DNA from: Paenibacillus daejeonensis DSM 15491
GTDB lineage: Bacteria; Bacillota; Bacilli; Paenibacillales; Paenibacillaceae
NCBI RefSeq assembly: GCF_000378385.1
Contig: NZ_KB899665.1
Location: 230,752 to 294,751 of the forward strand
DNA length: 64,000 bases
Direction of reading: 5' to 3'
Shown here: piece by piece, positions 1 to 9,783 of the stretch
Layout of the letters: each line of letters begins with the position of its first letter
Position numbering within the stretch: the stretch's first letter is position 1
The notes under the pieces: generated by a model
Seen by the model: the letters and a program-made list of their open reading frames with translations, nothing else
Database searches by the model: none
What the model was told of the DNA's origin: nothing
Translations under genes and position numbers: made by a program

Positions 1-187
1 GAACATATGCACCATAAGCATTCAACCTATCGAACACGCTCTCATGGCAAGCGTTAGAACGATTTCGAGCGGGTAAGCGTACGCGATAGGTTTGTCAAAG
101 GCTTCACGATTACGTTGATGCAGTCAACTCGTAAAGATATTGTCCAGAAAGCAAAGTTATTGCTCTTTTCCCCAGATGTGCGCTCCT

Positions 188-213
188 TATAATTAATAAT
201 GTAAGCGCATACG
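188..213 (+). promoter_or_regulatory. Probable promoter -10 and catabolite-response (cre-like) site
   Basis: A TATAAT box lies at 188-193, but no good -35 is visible. It is followed by TGTAAGCGCATAC at 200-212, which matches the cre consensus (TGNAANCGNWNNC) except for the last flanking base. Lying just after the -10, it would sit at the transcription start and suggests CcpA-type carbon repression of the secreted protein downstream. Seen: the motifs. Inferred: the regulation. The rest of the first 233 bases shows no gene. Confidence 0.4.
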
Positions 214-233
214 AACGTAAAGGGAGAGAGTAT

Positions 234-3200
234 ATGAAAACGATCAAGCAAAAAAGCCTCATGGTTATGCTGTGTCTGGCGCTGCTGCTGGAGGGCTGGG
301 CTATTGGAGGTGCAGCCTCGGCAACGGAAGTAGAGGCTGGACCGCTGTCGGCAGCAACCACTTACTATGTCAGTCAATCGACTGGCGACGACAGTTATGA
401 TGGGCTGGCCCCGGAATGGGATGGCACGCATGGGCCATGGCAGACGCTCGCCAAGGCATCTACTGTCACCTACACCCCAGGCGATAGTCTTCAGCTCAAG
501 CGTGGGGATGCGTGGAATGAACAGCTGACGATGCGCGGGAGCGGTACGGAGAGCGAGCCTGTCATCGTAACTGGCTACGGAGCCGGAAATCGTCCGTATA
601 TCTACCGGAATAATGGTGTGGACGACGAGGCCATTCGCATCGATAATGCGGACGGCTATCGAATCGAAGGGCTGGAGCTGGCCAACGCCAGGCGCGGCAT
701 CCGCATTATTGCCAACGGCAACGACAAGCCCCGCTTTGAGCATTACTGGATCGAGGATAATTACTTCCGTAACATCACGAATCCTTTCGGCAGCTTGCCC
801 GGCGAGGAGGGCACGGCCATTGATCTCGTCACGGTGCCTGGAAACATGCCGGTGTTCGCCAATCTGACAATCAAGAACAACATTTTCCGTCGCACGGAGA
901 TCAGCTACATCATGTGGAGTGACGGCATCGCCCCGCGGCAGGAAAATGTACTCTTTGAAGGCTCGACCTTCCTGGAGAACGGCAGGAATCAGGTGTTTCA
1001 GTGGAGCGGGGAGAATATCGATCTCCGAAACAATTTGTTCTACTACAACTATCCCTGGAAATATTTTGGGGTCGGTCTGACCTCCGTTCTGACGGAGCAT
1101 CTCTCTGGCGCACCCGGGGTGTACAACGAAGTGGACGGCAATGAATTCGGCTGGTCGGGCACTTATCCTGGCGACCACGACGGCACCGCCTACGATTTTG
1201 AGAAATCCGGTGACTACATTCATTTCACCAACAATTTTGTTCATGATTCGTACCGCTACGGCGTTATGTTCATGGGCGGTCAGACCTTTAACCACCTGGT
1301 AGTTGCCGATAACTTGTTCAAGGATAATACGCTGGGCACTAAGGATCAGCCGTACAACATCTGGTTGCGCGCGGACAATACAGGCTCAGGAGAGTTCACC
1401 AACAACCAGTTCTATAGTGATTCGGGTGTGACCGGCTTCTTCCAGAAGCCATCGAGCTTCACCTATACCAATAATACAGATCCGGCGACGACTCCAGGCT
1501 TCGTGGCGATGCCATTGGTCACCGAGCTGGCAGCACCGACGCCGCAATCCCGCACCTATACGTTTGAGAGTGCGACATGGGGAGCCGAGCTGCGCTATAC
1601 GCTGGACGGCAGCGTACCGGACAGCAGCAGCATACTCTACACCGGACCGATTACGGTGTCGGACAAGTCAGCTGTCGTGAACGTGAAGGCCTTCGTCGCG
1701 GGGATGCACCCGAGCAAGACGAACGCCGTACTGGTGGACCTTAGAGAAACGGAGGAAGGCGAGGGTCCTGCTCATTGGTGGAAACTGGACGAAACTGCAG
1801 GCAGTACGGCAGCAGATACGGTCGGCGGCGCGGACGGGACGGTGACCAACGGCACATGGACGACAGGTATCATGAATGGCGCACTGGCCTTCGATGGTAC
1901 AAGCGGTGGGGTTGATGTGAATGATGCGGCGCTGGCTGTGATCGAAGACGACTTCACGATGGCGTTCTGGGTGAAGCCGCAAGGGGAGATTACGCTGCCG
2001 CCAGAGGCTGGTGACGGCATTAGCGGCGATCAGGGCCAGCGCTACGCGATCGCTCCGTCTTACAGAGGCGGCGGAGTAGATAGCACGCATGCAGGAGTCG
2101 GCGTATCGGTAGGCACCAACGGCATTGCTGTGGTCGAGCACTCGGACGTGTATCTGCCAGCCCTATTAGTGGATGGTGGAATTTCACTGGACTCTGACAA
2201 GTGGACCCATATTGCGATCGTCTACAAAGATAAGCAGCCCTGGCTCTACGTCAACGGCATCTTCCGCAAAGCCGGTCATAGAAGCACCAAAATAGTTCAT
2301 CCAAGCGGTGACATCGGCGGCTCCGGGCTGGGCAGATACACCGGGTCGATTGATGATGTGCGCATCTACGACCGACAGCTTGCAATCCAGGAGGTACAGA
2401 CGCTCAGCCACTTTGCTCATGAGCCAGAGCTGCCAGAGTACGTCTCGCAGTGGCAGGTGTTTAACAGTCCGCTGGATGGCGGGCTATATCCCACGGGCTT
2501 CGGACTGGAAGCAGACGCCATTACCTTCTCGGGAGAAGGCTACTACACGATTACAGAGGGCGAGGTGGAGAGTGCCAACGGTGCTGTCTTCACCCCGTCG
2601 ATTAATCCAGAGCACTATTCCGTTGTCTTCACACCGCAGCAGATTGCAGGCAATCAGGCTGCGGACGACGATTCATGGCTGGCACTCGCGCTGCTCGACG
2701 CGCCACGATACTTCAATGTGCTGAAACCGGAGCAGGCCCGGGGACTCGTGGTGCTGCTCCGCAACAGCAACAACCAGCTCCGGCTGGAGCCCTACAAGCT
2801 GGTCGATGCGGGCTTCCTTGCCCAGCCGGCACTTACCCTTGGCACCGCCGCAACTGGTCAGACCTACGAGCTGAGGCTGGCTGAGTCCGGTGGTGAATGG
2901 AAGCTGATGGTGGACGATACAGAGTTCACCGGCGATTACACCGATATCGTCTCGCTGCTGTCGAGCGACCCGGCATATGCGATGGTTGGTCTGTCTGACA
3001 AGGACGGCGGCGAGAATCGGATCGCCATCCATACGGTCAACGGTCAACAGGCGTACGGTACCCCCTCGTATCCGGAGTGGCGAGACGGCTACCTGAGCGT
3101 ATCTGGCATTACCGATACAGAGGTGACGCTCGATTGGGGCGGGGCGGTCGACCGCGAGGGTGTTGACGGTTACCGGATCTATCGTGATGGCACAGATGTA

Positions 3201-6110
3201 GCGGAGGTTGAGGGCGATACGTCACAGTATGTCGTGACCGGATTAAACCCCGCCACCGACTATACCTTCCGCATTGAGGCTCGTAATGCCGCCAACGGCT
3301 GGAGTGTCGGTGGTCCGACCGCCCAAGTGACGACGGACTACGCTTTGCCGGAGGACCTGAGCTTCGCTGCTGACTGGCAGCTCTTCACCGGAAAGGCGAA
3401 TGGCGAGGACGTGCCGACAGAGGTGCGGCTGGGTCATAACGGCATCGTCTTCATGGGCTCGGGCTACTACACGGTAGCTAATCAGGCGGTTGTTCCTAGC
3501 AATGGCGCGGTATTCACGGAGCCGGTCGACGTGAATCAATTCAAGGTGCGATTCACACCGGAGCGGATCGCCGGCAGCCTCAGCCGTGGCGATGATTCGT
3601 GGGTGGCGATCAGCCTGATGAGCAGCCCGGACTATTTTGATGTGCTGGACCCTGCGTCTGGAGAGGGGCTTGTCGTGCTGCTCCGCGATACGGATGGGCA
3701 ACTGACAGTCCAACCGCATCTGCTGACAACCGGAGCAGGCTTCCAGGCGATGCCGGAGCTTACGCTGGATGCGCCTGTGCGGCAGCAGCACGAGCTGCAG
3801 CTCACGGCAGTTGATGGTGTGTGGCGACTCGGCGTGAATGGGATGCTGCTCCCGGGCGACTATTCCTACCTCGTTGATACAGTGCTGGGCGAGCAGGCGT
3901 ATGTCCAGATCGGACTGTCGGACAAACAGCATCTGCAGAACCGCATCCGCGTGCATACGGTGAACGCTGCGCCGGCTCATGTGCCAGGCTGGGAGCAGCG
4001 GGCCATGCAGCCGTTCTGGCAGGGCAAGACGATGGTTGACGAGTCACTGCTCATGGTGGCAGGCGACAATGGTCTGCCAGAGGCAGATCTCTTGTTCGAG
4101 CCGACGGAGATTCTCTCCGTCCGCAGCGCGACGCTGGACAAGACCTATGTGGAGGGAGTGGACTGGACCTACGCTGACGGCAGGCTGCGGTTGCTGCCGG
4201 GTTCAACGATCCCCTTCATGACGGAGGCGCAACTGTATCCGGAGCAGGTCGTGCCAGGTGAAAGTGTGGACAGGCGAGGCGGCGGTGCAGTTTTGCTGCG
4301 CGAAGGCAGTTACTTCCATGAGCGGCAAATCGTTGTCACCTATCGTCATGCGGGCGGGGCCTGGGCAGGACCGGTCCCCGAGCTTCAGAGTGAACGTCTG
4401 CCGGTGACGCTCGGCAAGCTGCAGGACGGGGAGCCGTTGAAGCTGCTCGTCCTGGGTGACAGCATTGCCACAGGGGCGAATGCGAGCGGCGTCACCAACG
4501 CCTCGCCCTACTTGCCGGATTGGGCAGAGCTGCTGAAACGGGGGCTCCAGGCGCACTACGACGCCGATATTAACCTGATTAATCGCTCCAAGGGAGGCAT
4601 GACCTCGATGTGGGGGATGGAGGAGGCGGAGGTGGCAGCGGGCGAAGCGCCTGATCTGGTTATCGTCGCCTTCGGCATGAATGACGGGGTAGGCAGCGAC
4701 GAGCTCTATGCGCCGGCGCTGTTCCGTTCCTATATTGCAACGATTATGGATCATTTCCGTGCCGCCAACAATGAGGTGGAGTTCATCCTGGTCGGGACGA
4801 CGCTGGCCAATCCCGAGACCTATTTTGACGGCAAGCAGCCGCTCTATATGGCCGAGCTGGACGCACTGGCCGAGGATGGAGCGGGGATTGCAACGGCAGA
4901 CATGACTGGGGTGCATGCGGAATTGCTGACGCATAAGGCATTCCGGGATATGACGGGCAACCATGTCAACCATCCCAACGATTTCCTTGTCCGTTGGTAT
5001 GCGCAGATGCTGTCTGGCCTGCTGATCCCTACCGCTCCTGAAGAAGGTCCGGGCGGCGGCGATGGCGGGACAGGTGGAGGGGATGGGAACGGCTCCGCTG
5101 GCAGCGGTTCAACTGGTAACAGTTCGGGTGGTGACGGGTCCTCTGGCAGTCCTTCAACCGGTAACGGCTCTGGCGGCTTGACCGAAGCGACAGAAGAAGT
5201 GGCGTTTCGTCTGCTGGGCGCACAGGAACGCTCCCAGCTGTTATCCCGAGCCGTCTTGTCCGGCTCAGTAAAGCTGCAGCTTGCAGGGGAAATGGTAGAG
5301 GTGACGGAGGCGGAGCTTGCGGGAGAGGCAGTCTACGAGCTGATGTTGCGTATGGAGCAATCCTCCGGGCACGTCGAGCTGACAGGCATCTACTATTGGG
5401 ATGAGGCGCATGCAAGCTGGACCTATGTCCGGAGCTTCCGCAACCTGGAGGAAGGGAGCATTCGCGGAAACATCAACAAGCCCGGCATCTACGGCGTCCT
5501 CGTCTATGACCGTACGTTCGCTGATGTGCCAGCGACGCACTGGGCGGGAGAGGCGATCAAGGTACTGTCCGCCGCTCAACTGATCCAGGGCGTCGACGCA
5601 TTGCATTTTGAGCCCAGTCGACAGATATCCAGAGCCGAATTTACCACGCTGCTGGTCCGACTGCTGAACCTTGAGCCGGGGCAGCCGGGCCCGTTCTCGG
5701 ATGTCATGACCGGCGTCTGGTACGAGGCTGCAGCTGCGGCTGCTTATGAGGCGGGCATCGTCAAGGGCAACGACAAGCAGGAGTTCATGCCTCATCAGAT
5801 AATTACCCGCGAGGAGATGGCCACGATGCTTGTCCGTGCTGCTGAACGGGGCAGCTTGCCGTTGCAGGCGGCTGCGATGGAGGAGCCTTCGGCCTTAACT
5901 GGCTACACCGATGCTGAAGCCATCGCTGCGTGGGCCCATCAGGCGGTTGCCACAGTAACAGCTGCCGGGCTCATGCAGGGCCTGGACAACGGCAAGTTCG
6001 GACCGGACGAGGGGGCCACACGCGCACAGGCTGCGACGGTGATTAGACGACTTGATGGAATGCTTCGCGCTCTGGAAATGCAGACTGTAAATAATGTTGC
6101 TACAAGGTAA
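234..6110 (+). CDS. Giant S-layer-anchored multidomain protein: beta-helix, chitobiase-C, LamG, Fn3, SGNH esterase, SLH x3
   Basis: A secreted cell-surface protein of 1958 aa, probably acting on plant or microbial polysaccharide. A signal peptide (about residues 1-30, ending around GGAASA) is followed by a right-handed beta-helix-like region rich in NN repeats (about 40-415). Next come a chitobiase-C-like module (about 425-502), a LamG/concanavalin-like module (about 512-722), a module present twice (about 735-942 and 1042-1252) flanking an Fn3 domain (about 942-1035), and an SGNH hydrolase (about 1399-1599). The hydrolase has GDS around D1409-S1410, GMND at about 1481-1484 and NHPND at about 1579-1583. 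A Gly/Ser linker (about 1602-1649) leads to three SLH repeats (about 1759-1953), which bind secondary cell-wall polymer. The start has the RBS GGGAGAG. The beta-helix may be a lyase or only a binding fold; no lyase active site could be assigned. The following importer genes suggest linked carbohydrate use. Confidence 0.85.
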   Translation: MKTIKQKSLMVMLCLALLLEGWAIGGAASATEVEAGPLSAATTYYVSQSTGDDSYDGLAPEWDGTHGPWQTLAKASTVTYTPGDSLQLKRGDAWNEQLTMRGSGTESEPVIVTGYGAGNRPYIYRNNGVDDEAIRIDNADGYRIEGLELANARRGIRIIANGNDKPRFEHYWIEDNYFRNITNPFGSLPGEEGTAIDLVTVPGNMPVFANLTIKNNIFRRTEISYIMWSDGIAPRQENVLFEGSTFLENGRNQVFQWSGENIDLRNNLFYYNYPWKYFGVGLTSVLTEHLSGAPGVYNEVDGNEFGWSGTYPGDHDGTAYDFEKSGDYIHFTNNFVHDSYRYGVMFMGGQTFNHLVVADNLFKDNTLGTKDQPYNIWLRADNTGSGEFTNNQFYSDSGVTGFFQKPSSFTYTNNTDPATTPGFVAMPLVTELAAPTPQSRTYTFESATWGAELRYTLDGSVPDSSSILYTGPITVSDKSAVVNVKAFVAGMHPSKTNAVLVDLRETEEGEGPAHWWKLDETAGSTAADTVGGADGTVTNGTWTTGIMNGALAFDGTSGGVDVNDAALAVIEDDFTMAFWVKPQGEITLPPEAGDGISGDQGQRYAIAPSYRGGGVDSTHAGVGVSVGTNGIAVVEHSDVYLPALLVDGGISLDSDKWTHIAIVYKDKQPWLYVNGIFRKAGHRSTKIVHPSGDIGGSGLGRYTGSIDDVRIYDRQLAIQEVQTLSHFAHEPELPEYVSQWQVFNSPLDGGLYPTGFGLEADAITFSGEGYYTITEGEVESANGAVFTPSINPEHYSVVFTPQQIAGNQAADDDSWLALALLDAPRYFNVLKPEQARGLVVLLRNSNNQLRLEPYKLVDAGFLAQPALTLGTAATGQTYELRLAESGGEWKLMVDDTEFTGDYTDIVSLLSSDPAYAMVGLSDKDGGENRIAIHTVNGQQAYGTPSYPEWRDGYLSVSGITDTEVTLDWGGAVDREGVDGYRIYRDGTDVAEVEGDTSQYVVTGLNPATDYTFRIEARNAANGWSVGGPTAQVTTDYALPEDLSFAADWQLFTGKANGEDVPTEVRLGHNGIVFMGSGYYTVANQAVVPSNGAVFTEPVDVNQFKVRFTPERIAGSLSRGDDSWVAISLMSSPDYFDVLDPASGEGLVVLLRDTDGQLTVQPHLLTTGAGFQAMPELTLDAPVRQQHELQLTAVDGVWRLGVNGMLLPGDYSYLVDTVLGEQAYVQIGLSDKQHLQNRIRVHTVNAAPAHVPGWEQRAMQPFWQGKTMVDESLLMVAGDNGLPEADLLFEPTEILSVRSATLDKTYVEGVDWTYADGRLRLLPGSTIPFMTEAQLYPEQVVPGESVDRRGGGAVLLREGSYFHERQIVVTYRHAGGAWAGPVPELQSERLPVTLGKLQDGEPLKLLVLGDSIATGANASGVTNASPYLPDWAELLKRGLQAHYDADINLINRSKGGMTSMWGMEEAEVAAGEAPDLVIVAFGMNDGVGSDELYAPALFRSYIATIMDHFRAANNEVEFILVGTTLANPETYFDGKQPLYMAELDALAEDGAGIATADMTGVHAELLTHKAFRDMTGNHVNHPNDFLVRWYAQMLSGLLIPTAPEEGPGGGDGGTGGGDGNGSAGSGSTGNSSGGDGSSGSPSTGNGSGGLTEATEEVAFRLLGAQERSQLLSRAVLSGSVKLQLAGEMVEVTEAELAGEAVYELMLRMEQSSGHVELTGIYYWDEAHASWTYVRSFRNLEEGSIRGNINKPGIYGVLVYDRTFADVPATHWAGEAIKVLSAAQLIQGVDALHFEPSRQISRAEFTTLLVRLLNLEPGQPGPFSDVMTGVWYEAAAAAAYEAGIVKGNDKQEFMPHQIITREEMATMLVRAAERGSLPLQAAAMEEPSALTGYTDAEAIAAWAHQAVATVTAAGLMQGLDNGKFGPDEGATRAQAATVIRRLDGMLRALEMQTVNNVATR

Positions 6111-6193
6111 AGATCTTTGTCTTATGCCACAAGGCATCATGCTCTAAGATAAAGATAAGCACGGAACGAAGCCAACACATGGGGGGACTTACA

Positions 6194-7876
6194 ATGCCAC
6201 GCAGACAACCATCCACAAAATCATGGCTGCATCTGTTGACGGTTATCACACTGACCACAACGGTGGCCTGCTCAACGGGCAATACAACGAATAATAATTC
6301 ATCGGTGAATGATCCGGCCGCTACGCCGCCGGACAGCAACAATACGGTGCAAGAGGAGACGAACCTGGGGGCCTATCCGGAGACGGTCACGGTGTCGATC
6401 GGCGCCAGTGTCGGGGCAGGCATCAACTATCCTGAAGGCGAGAGTGTGGAGGATAACATCCACACCCGGCTGAACAAGGAGATGCTAAATATCCAGTACG
6501 AGAACAAGTTCGTGGTGGAAGCCTCCAAAATGTCCGAGAAAATCAATCTGGCAATCGCGAGCAATGACTTGCCAGATGTCCTGCTCGTCGGAGCCGAGCA
6601 GCTCCAGAAGATGATCAAGAACGATCAACTGGCCGATCTGTCGTCCGTATATGACAGTTATGCCTCTGACGAGCTGAAGCGTAATCTGGAATACCAGGAC
6701 AGGGTATCCTTCGCGCCTGCCGAGATGGACGGTAAGCTCTATGGCATCCCCGCTCCCAAGGATTATGGCAACTCGATTCCGGTCATGTATATCCGGCAGG
6801 ACTGGCTGGATGAGCTGGGACTCGAGCCACCGCAGACGATGGATGAGCTGACAGCTGTGGCCAAGGCTTTTGTGGAGAACGATCCTGATCAGAACGGTCA
6901 GAAGGACACGTATGCGATCTCCCTGGAGAGTGGCTTGAATACACTCGCGATGGATGCCATCGCTGCGGCGTATGGGGCTTATCCCGGGATTATGGTAGAG
7001 GATGAGAGTGGCAACATCGTATATGGCAGCACGCAGCCCCAGATGAAGGAAGCACTCGGTAAAATGCAGGAGCTGTATGCGCTCGGCGCTTTCGATCCGG
7101 AATTCGGCATTAAGGACTACTCTGTCACGGTGGAGAAAATCATGGCGGGCAAAGTAGGTATTCTGTTCGGAGCCTTCTGGAATCCGCTGTACCCTCTGAG
7201 ACAGAACCTGGAGAACGAGCCGGATGCTCAGTGGAATGCCTATCCGATTCCGACACTCGATGGCGGGGAGCCCACACCCAAGGCGCTTCCATTCACGAAC
7301 GAGTGGCTTGTGGTAAGCAAAGACTTCGAGCATCCCGAGGCGATTATCAAGTCGATGAATCTGTGGACCGACATGTTCATCAGCTCTACGCCAGAGCTGT
7401 TCCCTGAGGCACAGACACGCTGGTATGAGGCGCTGAGCGGTACGCACAAGGGGCTGGAGGCGCATAACTATGCCCGACCGTTCTTCTTCGATTCACCGTT
7501 TGGCAATCTGGAGGTAGGTCGGGAGCTGCGGGAGTATCAGGCAACGAATGATGAGTCGAAGCTGGTATCGGCCAAGGCGAAGGATGTGTACAACAACCAG
7601 ATCAAGCCCGGAGGACTGCAAGGCTGGGCCATGGAGAAGATGTATTACGAAGCGGAGGCCGTGCTCGACAGCTACGAGTCGCTGACCTATCCAGCCTTTG
7701 TCGGGGCAGCGACACCTTCTATGCTCTCCAAGGGCTCCACGCTGGGCAAGCTGGAATCCGAAGCCTTTGTTAATATCATCATGGGCGCTTCGCTCGACAC
7801 ATTCGATGAGTTCGTCACCAAGTACCACAAGCTGGGCGGAGATGACATCTTGGAGGAAATCCAATCCGCATCCTAG
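6194..7876 (+). CDS. LplA-type extracellular solute-binding lipoprotein (family 1)
   Basis: The membrane-anchored binding component of a CUT1 carbohydrate ABC importer. The chosen ATG follows a GGGGGGA ribosome site; an in-frame ATG 15 bases upstream lies before that site and is unlikely. A signal peptide ends in the lipobox TVAC (Cys26), followed by an Asn/Ser/Thr-rich tether. The mature part has the family pattern of LplA/YtcQ-type binding proteins (about 560 aa), including a sugar-binding-protein-like stretch beginning YGIPAPKDYG and a calcium-site-like segment DPDQNGQKD. It opens a same-strand run with two permeases, a nucleoside hydrolase, a sensor kinase, a response regulator and a ribokinase. 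The ligand is not shown by sequence; the neighbours suggest a ribose-containing compound. Confidence 0.9.
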   Translation: MPRRQPSTKSWLHLLTVITLTTTVACSTGNTTNNNSSVNDPAATPPDSNNTVQEETNLGAYPETVTVSIGASVGAGINYPEGESVEDNIHTRLNKEMLNIQYENKFVVEASKMSEKINLAIASNDLPDVLLVGAEQLQKMIKNDQLADLSSVYDSYASDELKRNLEYQDRVSFAPAEMDGKLYGIPAPKDYGNSIPVMYIRQDWLDELGLEPPQTMDELTAVAKAFVENDPDQNGQKDTYAISLESGLNTLAMDAIAAAYGAYPGIMVEDESGNIVYGSTQPQMKEALGKMQELYALGAFDPEFGIKDYSVTVEKIMAGKVGILFGAFWNPLYPLRQNLENEPDAQWNAYPIPTLDGGEPTPKALPFTNEWLVVSKDFEHPEAIIKSMNLWTDMFISSTPELFPEAQTRWYEALSGTHKGLEAHNYARPFFFDSPFGNLEVGRELREYQATNDESKLVSAKAKDVYNNQIKPGGLQGWAMEKMYYEAEAVLDSYESLTYPAFVGAATPSMLSKGSTLGKLESEAFVNIIMGASLDTFDEFVTKYHKLGGDDILEEIQSAS

Positions 7877-7892
7877 CGACGGAAGGACACAA

Positions 7893-7923
7893 TGAGGGCT
7901 GGGCGACCGTTGCCCGGCCCTCA
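7893..7923 (+). terminator. Strong intercistronic stem-loop between binding protein and permease
   Basis: A 12-bp stem (7893-7904 with 7912-7923, one G-U pair) and a 7-base loop lie 17 bases after the binding-protein stop. Only a weak T-rich tail follows. Such hairpins often protect the binding-protein mRNA or cause partial termination, so that more binding protein than permease is made. Confidence 0.65.
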
Positions 7924-7947
7924 CTTGTTCGGGGGAGGAAAACGCAT

Positions 7948-8865
7948 ATGCTGCGTTACATTCGATTTAAGCCGGTAAATTGGCGGCGTAACTGGCCGCT
8001 GCATCTGATGCTGCTGCCGGGCTTGGCCATGCTGGCAGTGTTCCAATATGTACCGATGGTGGGGATCGTCATCGCCTTCCAGGATTTTGTACCTACCCGG
8101 GGCTTTTTCGGCTCGGAGTGGGTCGGGCTGGAGCATTTCGAGTTCATGCTGAGCTTGCCGGATACAGCAACGATTGTCATGAACACGCTCATCATTGCCG
8201 TAATGAAAATTATAATGGGCTTGCTCGTGCCGGTGGTTTTTGCCCTGCTGCTCAATGAAATTCGGCACCATCTGGTCAAACGCACGGTTCAGACGATGGT
8301 GTACTTTCCACACTTTCTGTCCTGGGTCATCCTGGGCGGCATCCTGGTCGACGTCCTGTCCATGAATGGTGGGGCTGTGAATCAGATCCTGTCGTGGTTT
8401 GGGCTGGGTCCGTATTTCTTCCTTGGCGATCCCGGTCTCTTCCGGGGGGTTATCGTTGTTACCGATGTATGGAAGGAATTTGGCTTCTCGGCCATTATCT
8501 ATCTTGCTGCTCTGAGCGGTATTAATCCTGTGCTGTACGAGGCCGCAGTTATGGATGGGGCTACCCGCTGGCGGCAGGTGTGGCATGTGACGTTGCCTGG
8601 TATTATGCCCATCGTTGTCCTGATGGCGACGCTAAGCATCGGCGGCATTCTCAATGCCGGCTTCGACCAGATTTTTAACCTCTACAGTCCGCTGGTTTAC
8701 AAGACCGGTGACATTATTGATACGTGGGTCTATCGGGCAGGTCTGCTTGATATGCAATATGGTCTTGCCACGGCAGTGGGGCTGTTCAAGTCAGTGGTCG
8801 GTCTTGTGCTTATCTCGGTATCCTACTGGGCCGCCTCGCGCTTTGCCAACTACCGTATCTTCTAG
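7948..8865 (+). CDS. LplB-type carbohydrate ABC transporter permease
   Basis: A 305-aa inner-membrane permease with about six transmembrane helices. The first begins near residue 20 after a basic N-terminus (NWRRNW). The CUT1 EAA-loop that contacts the ATPase is visible as YEAAVMDGATRWRQVWHVTLP, around residues 195-215. A strong RBS (GGGGGAGGAAAA) precedes the ATG. It pairs with the second permease 9 bases downstream. No ATPase gene lies in the operon, which is usual for this family in Bacillota, where a shared MsmX-like ATPase encoded elsewhere energises many CUT1 importers. Confidence 0.93.
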   Translation: MLRYIRFKPVNWRRNWPLHLMLLPGLAMLAVFQYVPMVGIVIAFQDFVPTRGFFGSEWVGLEHFEFMLSLPDTATIVMNTLIIAVMKIIMGLLVPVVFALLLNEIRHHLVKRTVQTMVYFPHFLSWVILGGILVDVLSMNGGAVNQILSWFGLGPYFFLGDPGLFRGVIVVTDVWKEFGFSAIIYLAALSGINPVLYEAAVMDGATRWRQVWHVTLPGIMPIVVLMATLSIGGILNAGFDQIFNLYSPLVYKTGDIIDTWVYRAGLLDMQYGLATAVGLFKSVVGLVLISVSYWAASRFANYRIF

Positions 8866-8874
8866 GAGGCCGTT

Positions 8875-9756
8875 ATGAAAACCTATGATTCCAACGCCTA
8901 CCGCCTGTTCTATGGGGTGAACCTGCTGTTTGTTATCGGGGTGGCCGTGCTGTGCGTGCTGCCGCTTATCCATCTGATGGCGGTGTCCCTTAGCGAAAAA
9001 GGGGCCGCTAACGCCAACCTGGTCGGCTTGTGGCCCGTAGGCTTCAATCTCTCAGCGTACAAGGAAGCGCTGGCTAACGAGAAATTCTATGACGCCTTTC
9101 TGGTCACGCTCCGAAGACTACTGCTAGGCACGACGGTCAACATGATCCTAACCTTCCTCATGGCCTACCCGCTCTCCAAGGAGGAACGCGCTTTTCCCTA
9201 CCGCAACGTCTATGTGTGGGTGATTGTGTTCACAATGCTGTTCAGCGGCGGTCTGATTCCTGGTTACATGCTCGTCTCGCAGCTCAATCTGATTGACTCG
9301 ATCTGGGCGTTAGTGCTGCCGTCAGCGGTACAGACCTTCCATGTGATCCTGCTGCTCAATTTCTTCCGGCAGTTGCCCAAGCAGTTGGAGGAGGCGTGCT
9401 ACATCGACGGGGGCGGCCACTTCGTTACGCTCTTCCGGATCTATCTCCCGCTATCGATGCCGGCAGTAGCGACGCTGATCCTGTTCAGTATGGTCATGCA
9501 TTGGAATGACTGGTTCTCGGGGTTAATCTATATGAACAAGGTTGATCTATATCCGCTGCAGACCTATCTGCAGGTGCTGCTGGATCAGACGAAAAAGGCC
9601 GTGACGATCGACGATGCCCGCAATGCGGCGGAAGCATCGCGGCGCTCGCTCTACTCGGCGCAGATCTTTATGGCCATGCTCCCGATTCTGCTCGTCTATC
9701 CGTTTCTTCAGAAGCATTTCACGAAGGGAATTGTTATGGGATCTATCAAGGAATAA
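8875..9756 (+). CDS. LplC/YtcP-type carbohydrate ABC transporter permease
   Basis: The second 293-aa permease of the importer, with about six transmembrane helices. The EAA-type loop is EEACYIDGGGHFVTLFRIYLP (around 170-190), and the C-terminus FTKGIVMGSIKE is typical of the LplC/YtcP branch. The RBS TAGGAGG lies just before the ATG, and the gene follows the first permease by 9 bases, so the two are translated together. Partner of the LplB-like protein; the substrate is unknown from sequence. Confidence 0.93.
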   Translation: MKTYDSNAYRLFYGVNLLFVIGVAVLCVLPLIHLMAVSLSEKGAANANLVGLWPVGFNLSAYKEALANEKFYDAFLVTLRRLLLGTTVNMILTFLMAYPLSKEERAFPYRNVYVWVIVFTMLFSGGLIPGYMLVSQLNLIDSIWALVLPSAVQTFHVILLLNFFRQLPKQLEEACYIDGGGHFVTLFRIYLPLSMPAVATLILFSMVMHWNDWFSGLIYMNKVDLYPLQTYLQVLLDQTKKAVTIDDARNAAEASRRSLYSAQIFMAMLPILLVYPFLQKHFTKGIVMGSIKE

Positions 9757-9783
9757 GACTTACTTGGGATAGGGGGACTGTGA

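Noticed and set aside
54-1295. Long open frame antisense to the giant surface protein, and many similar antisense frames across the window
   Set aside because: High GC at third positions opens antisense frames; they lack ribosome sites and family likeness and lie fully under well-supported genes.
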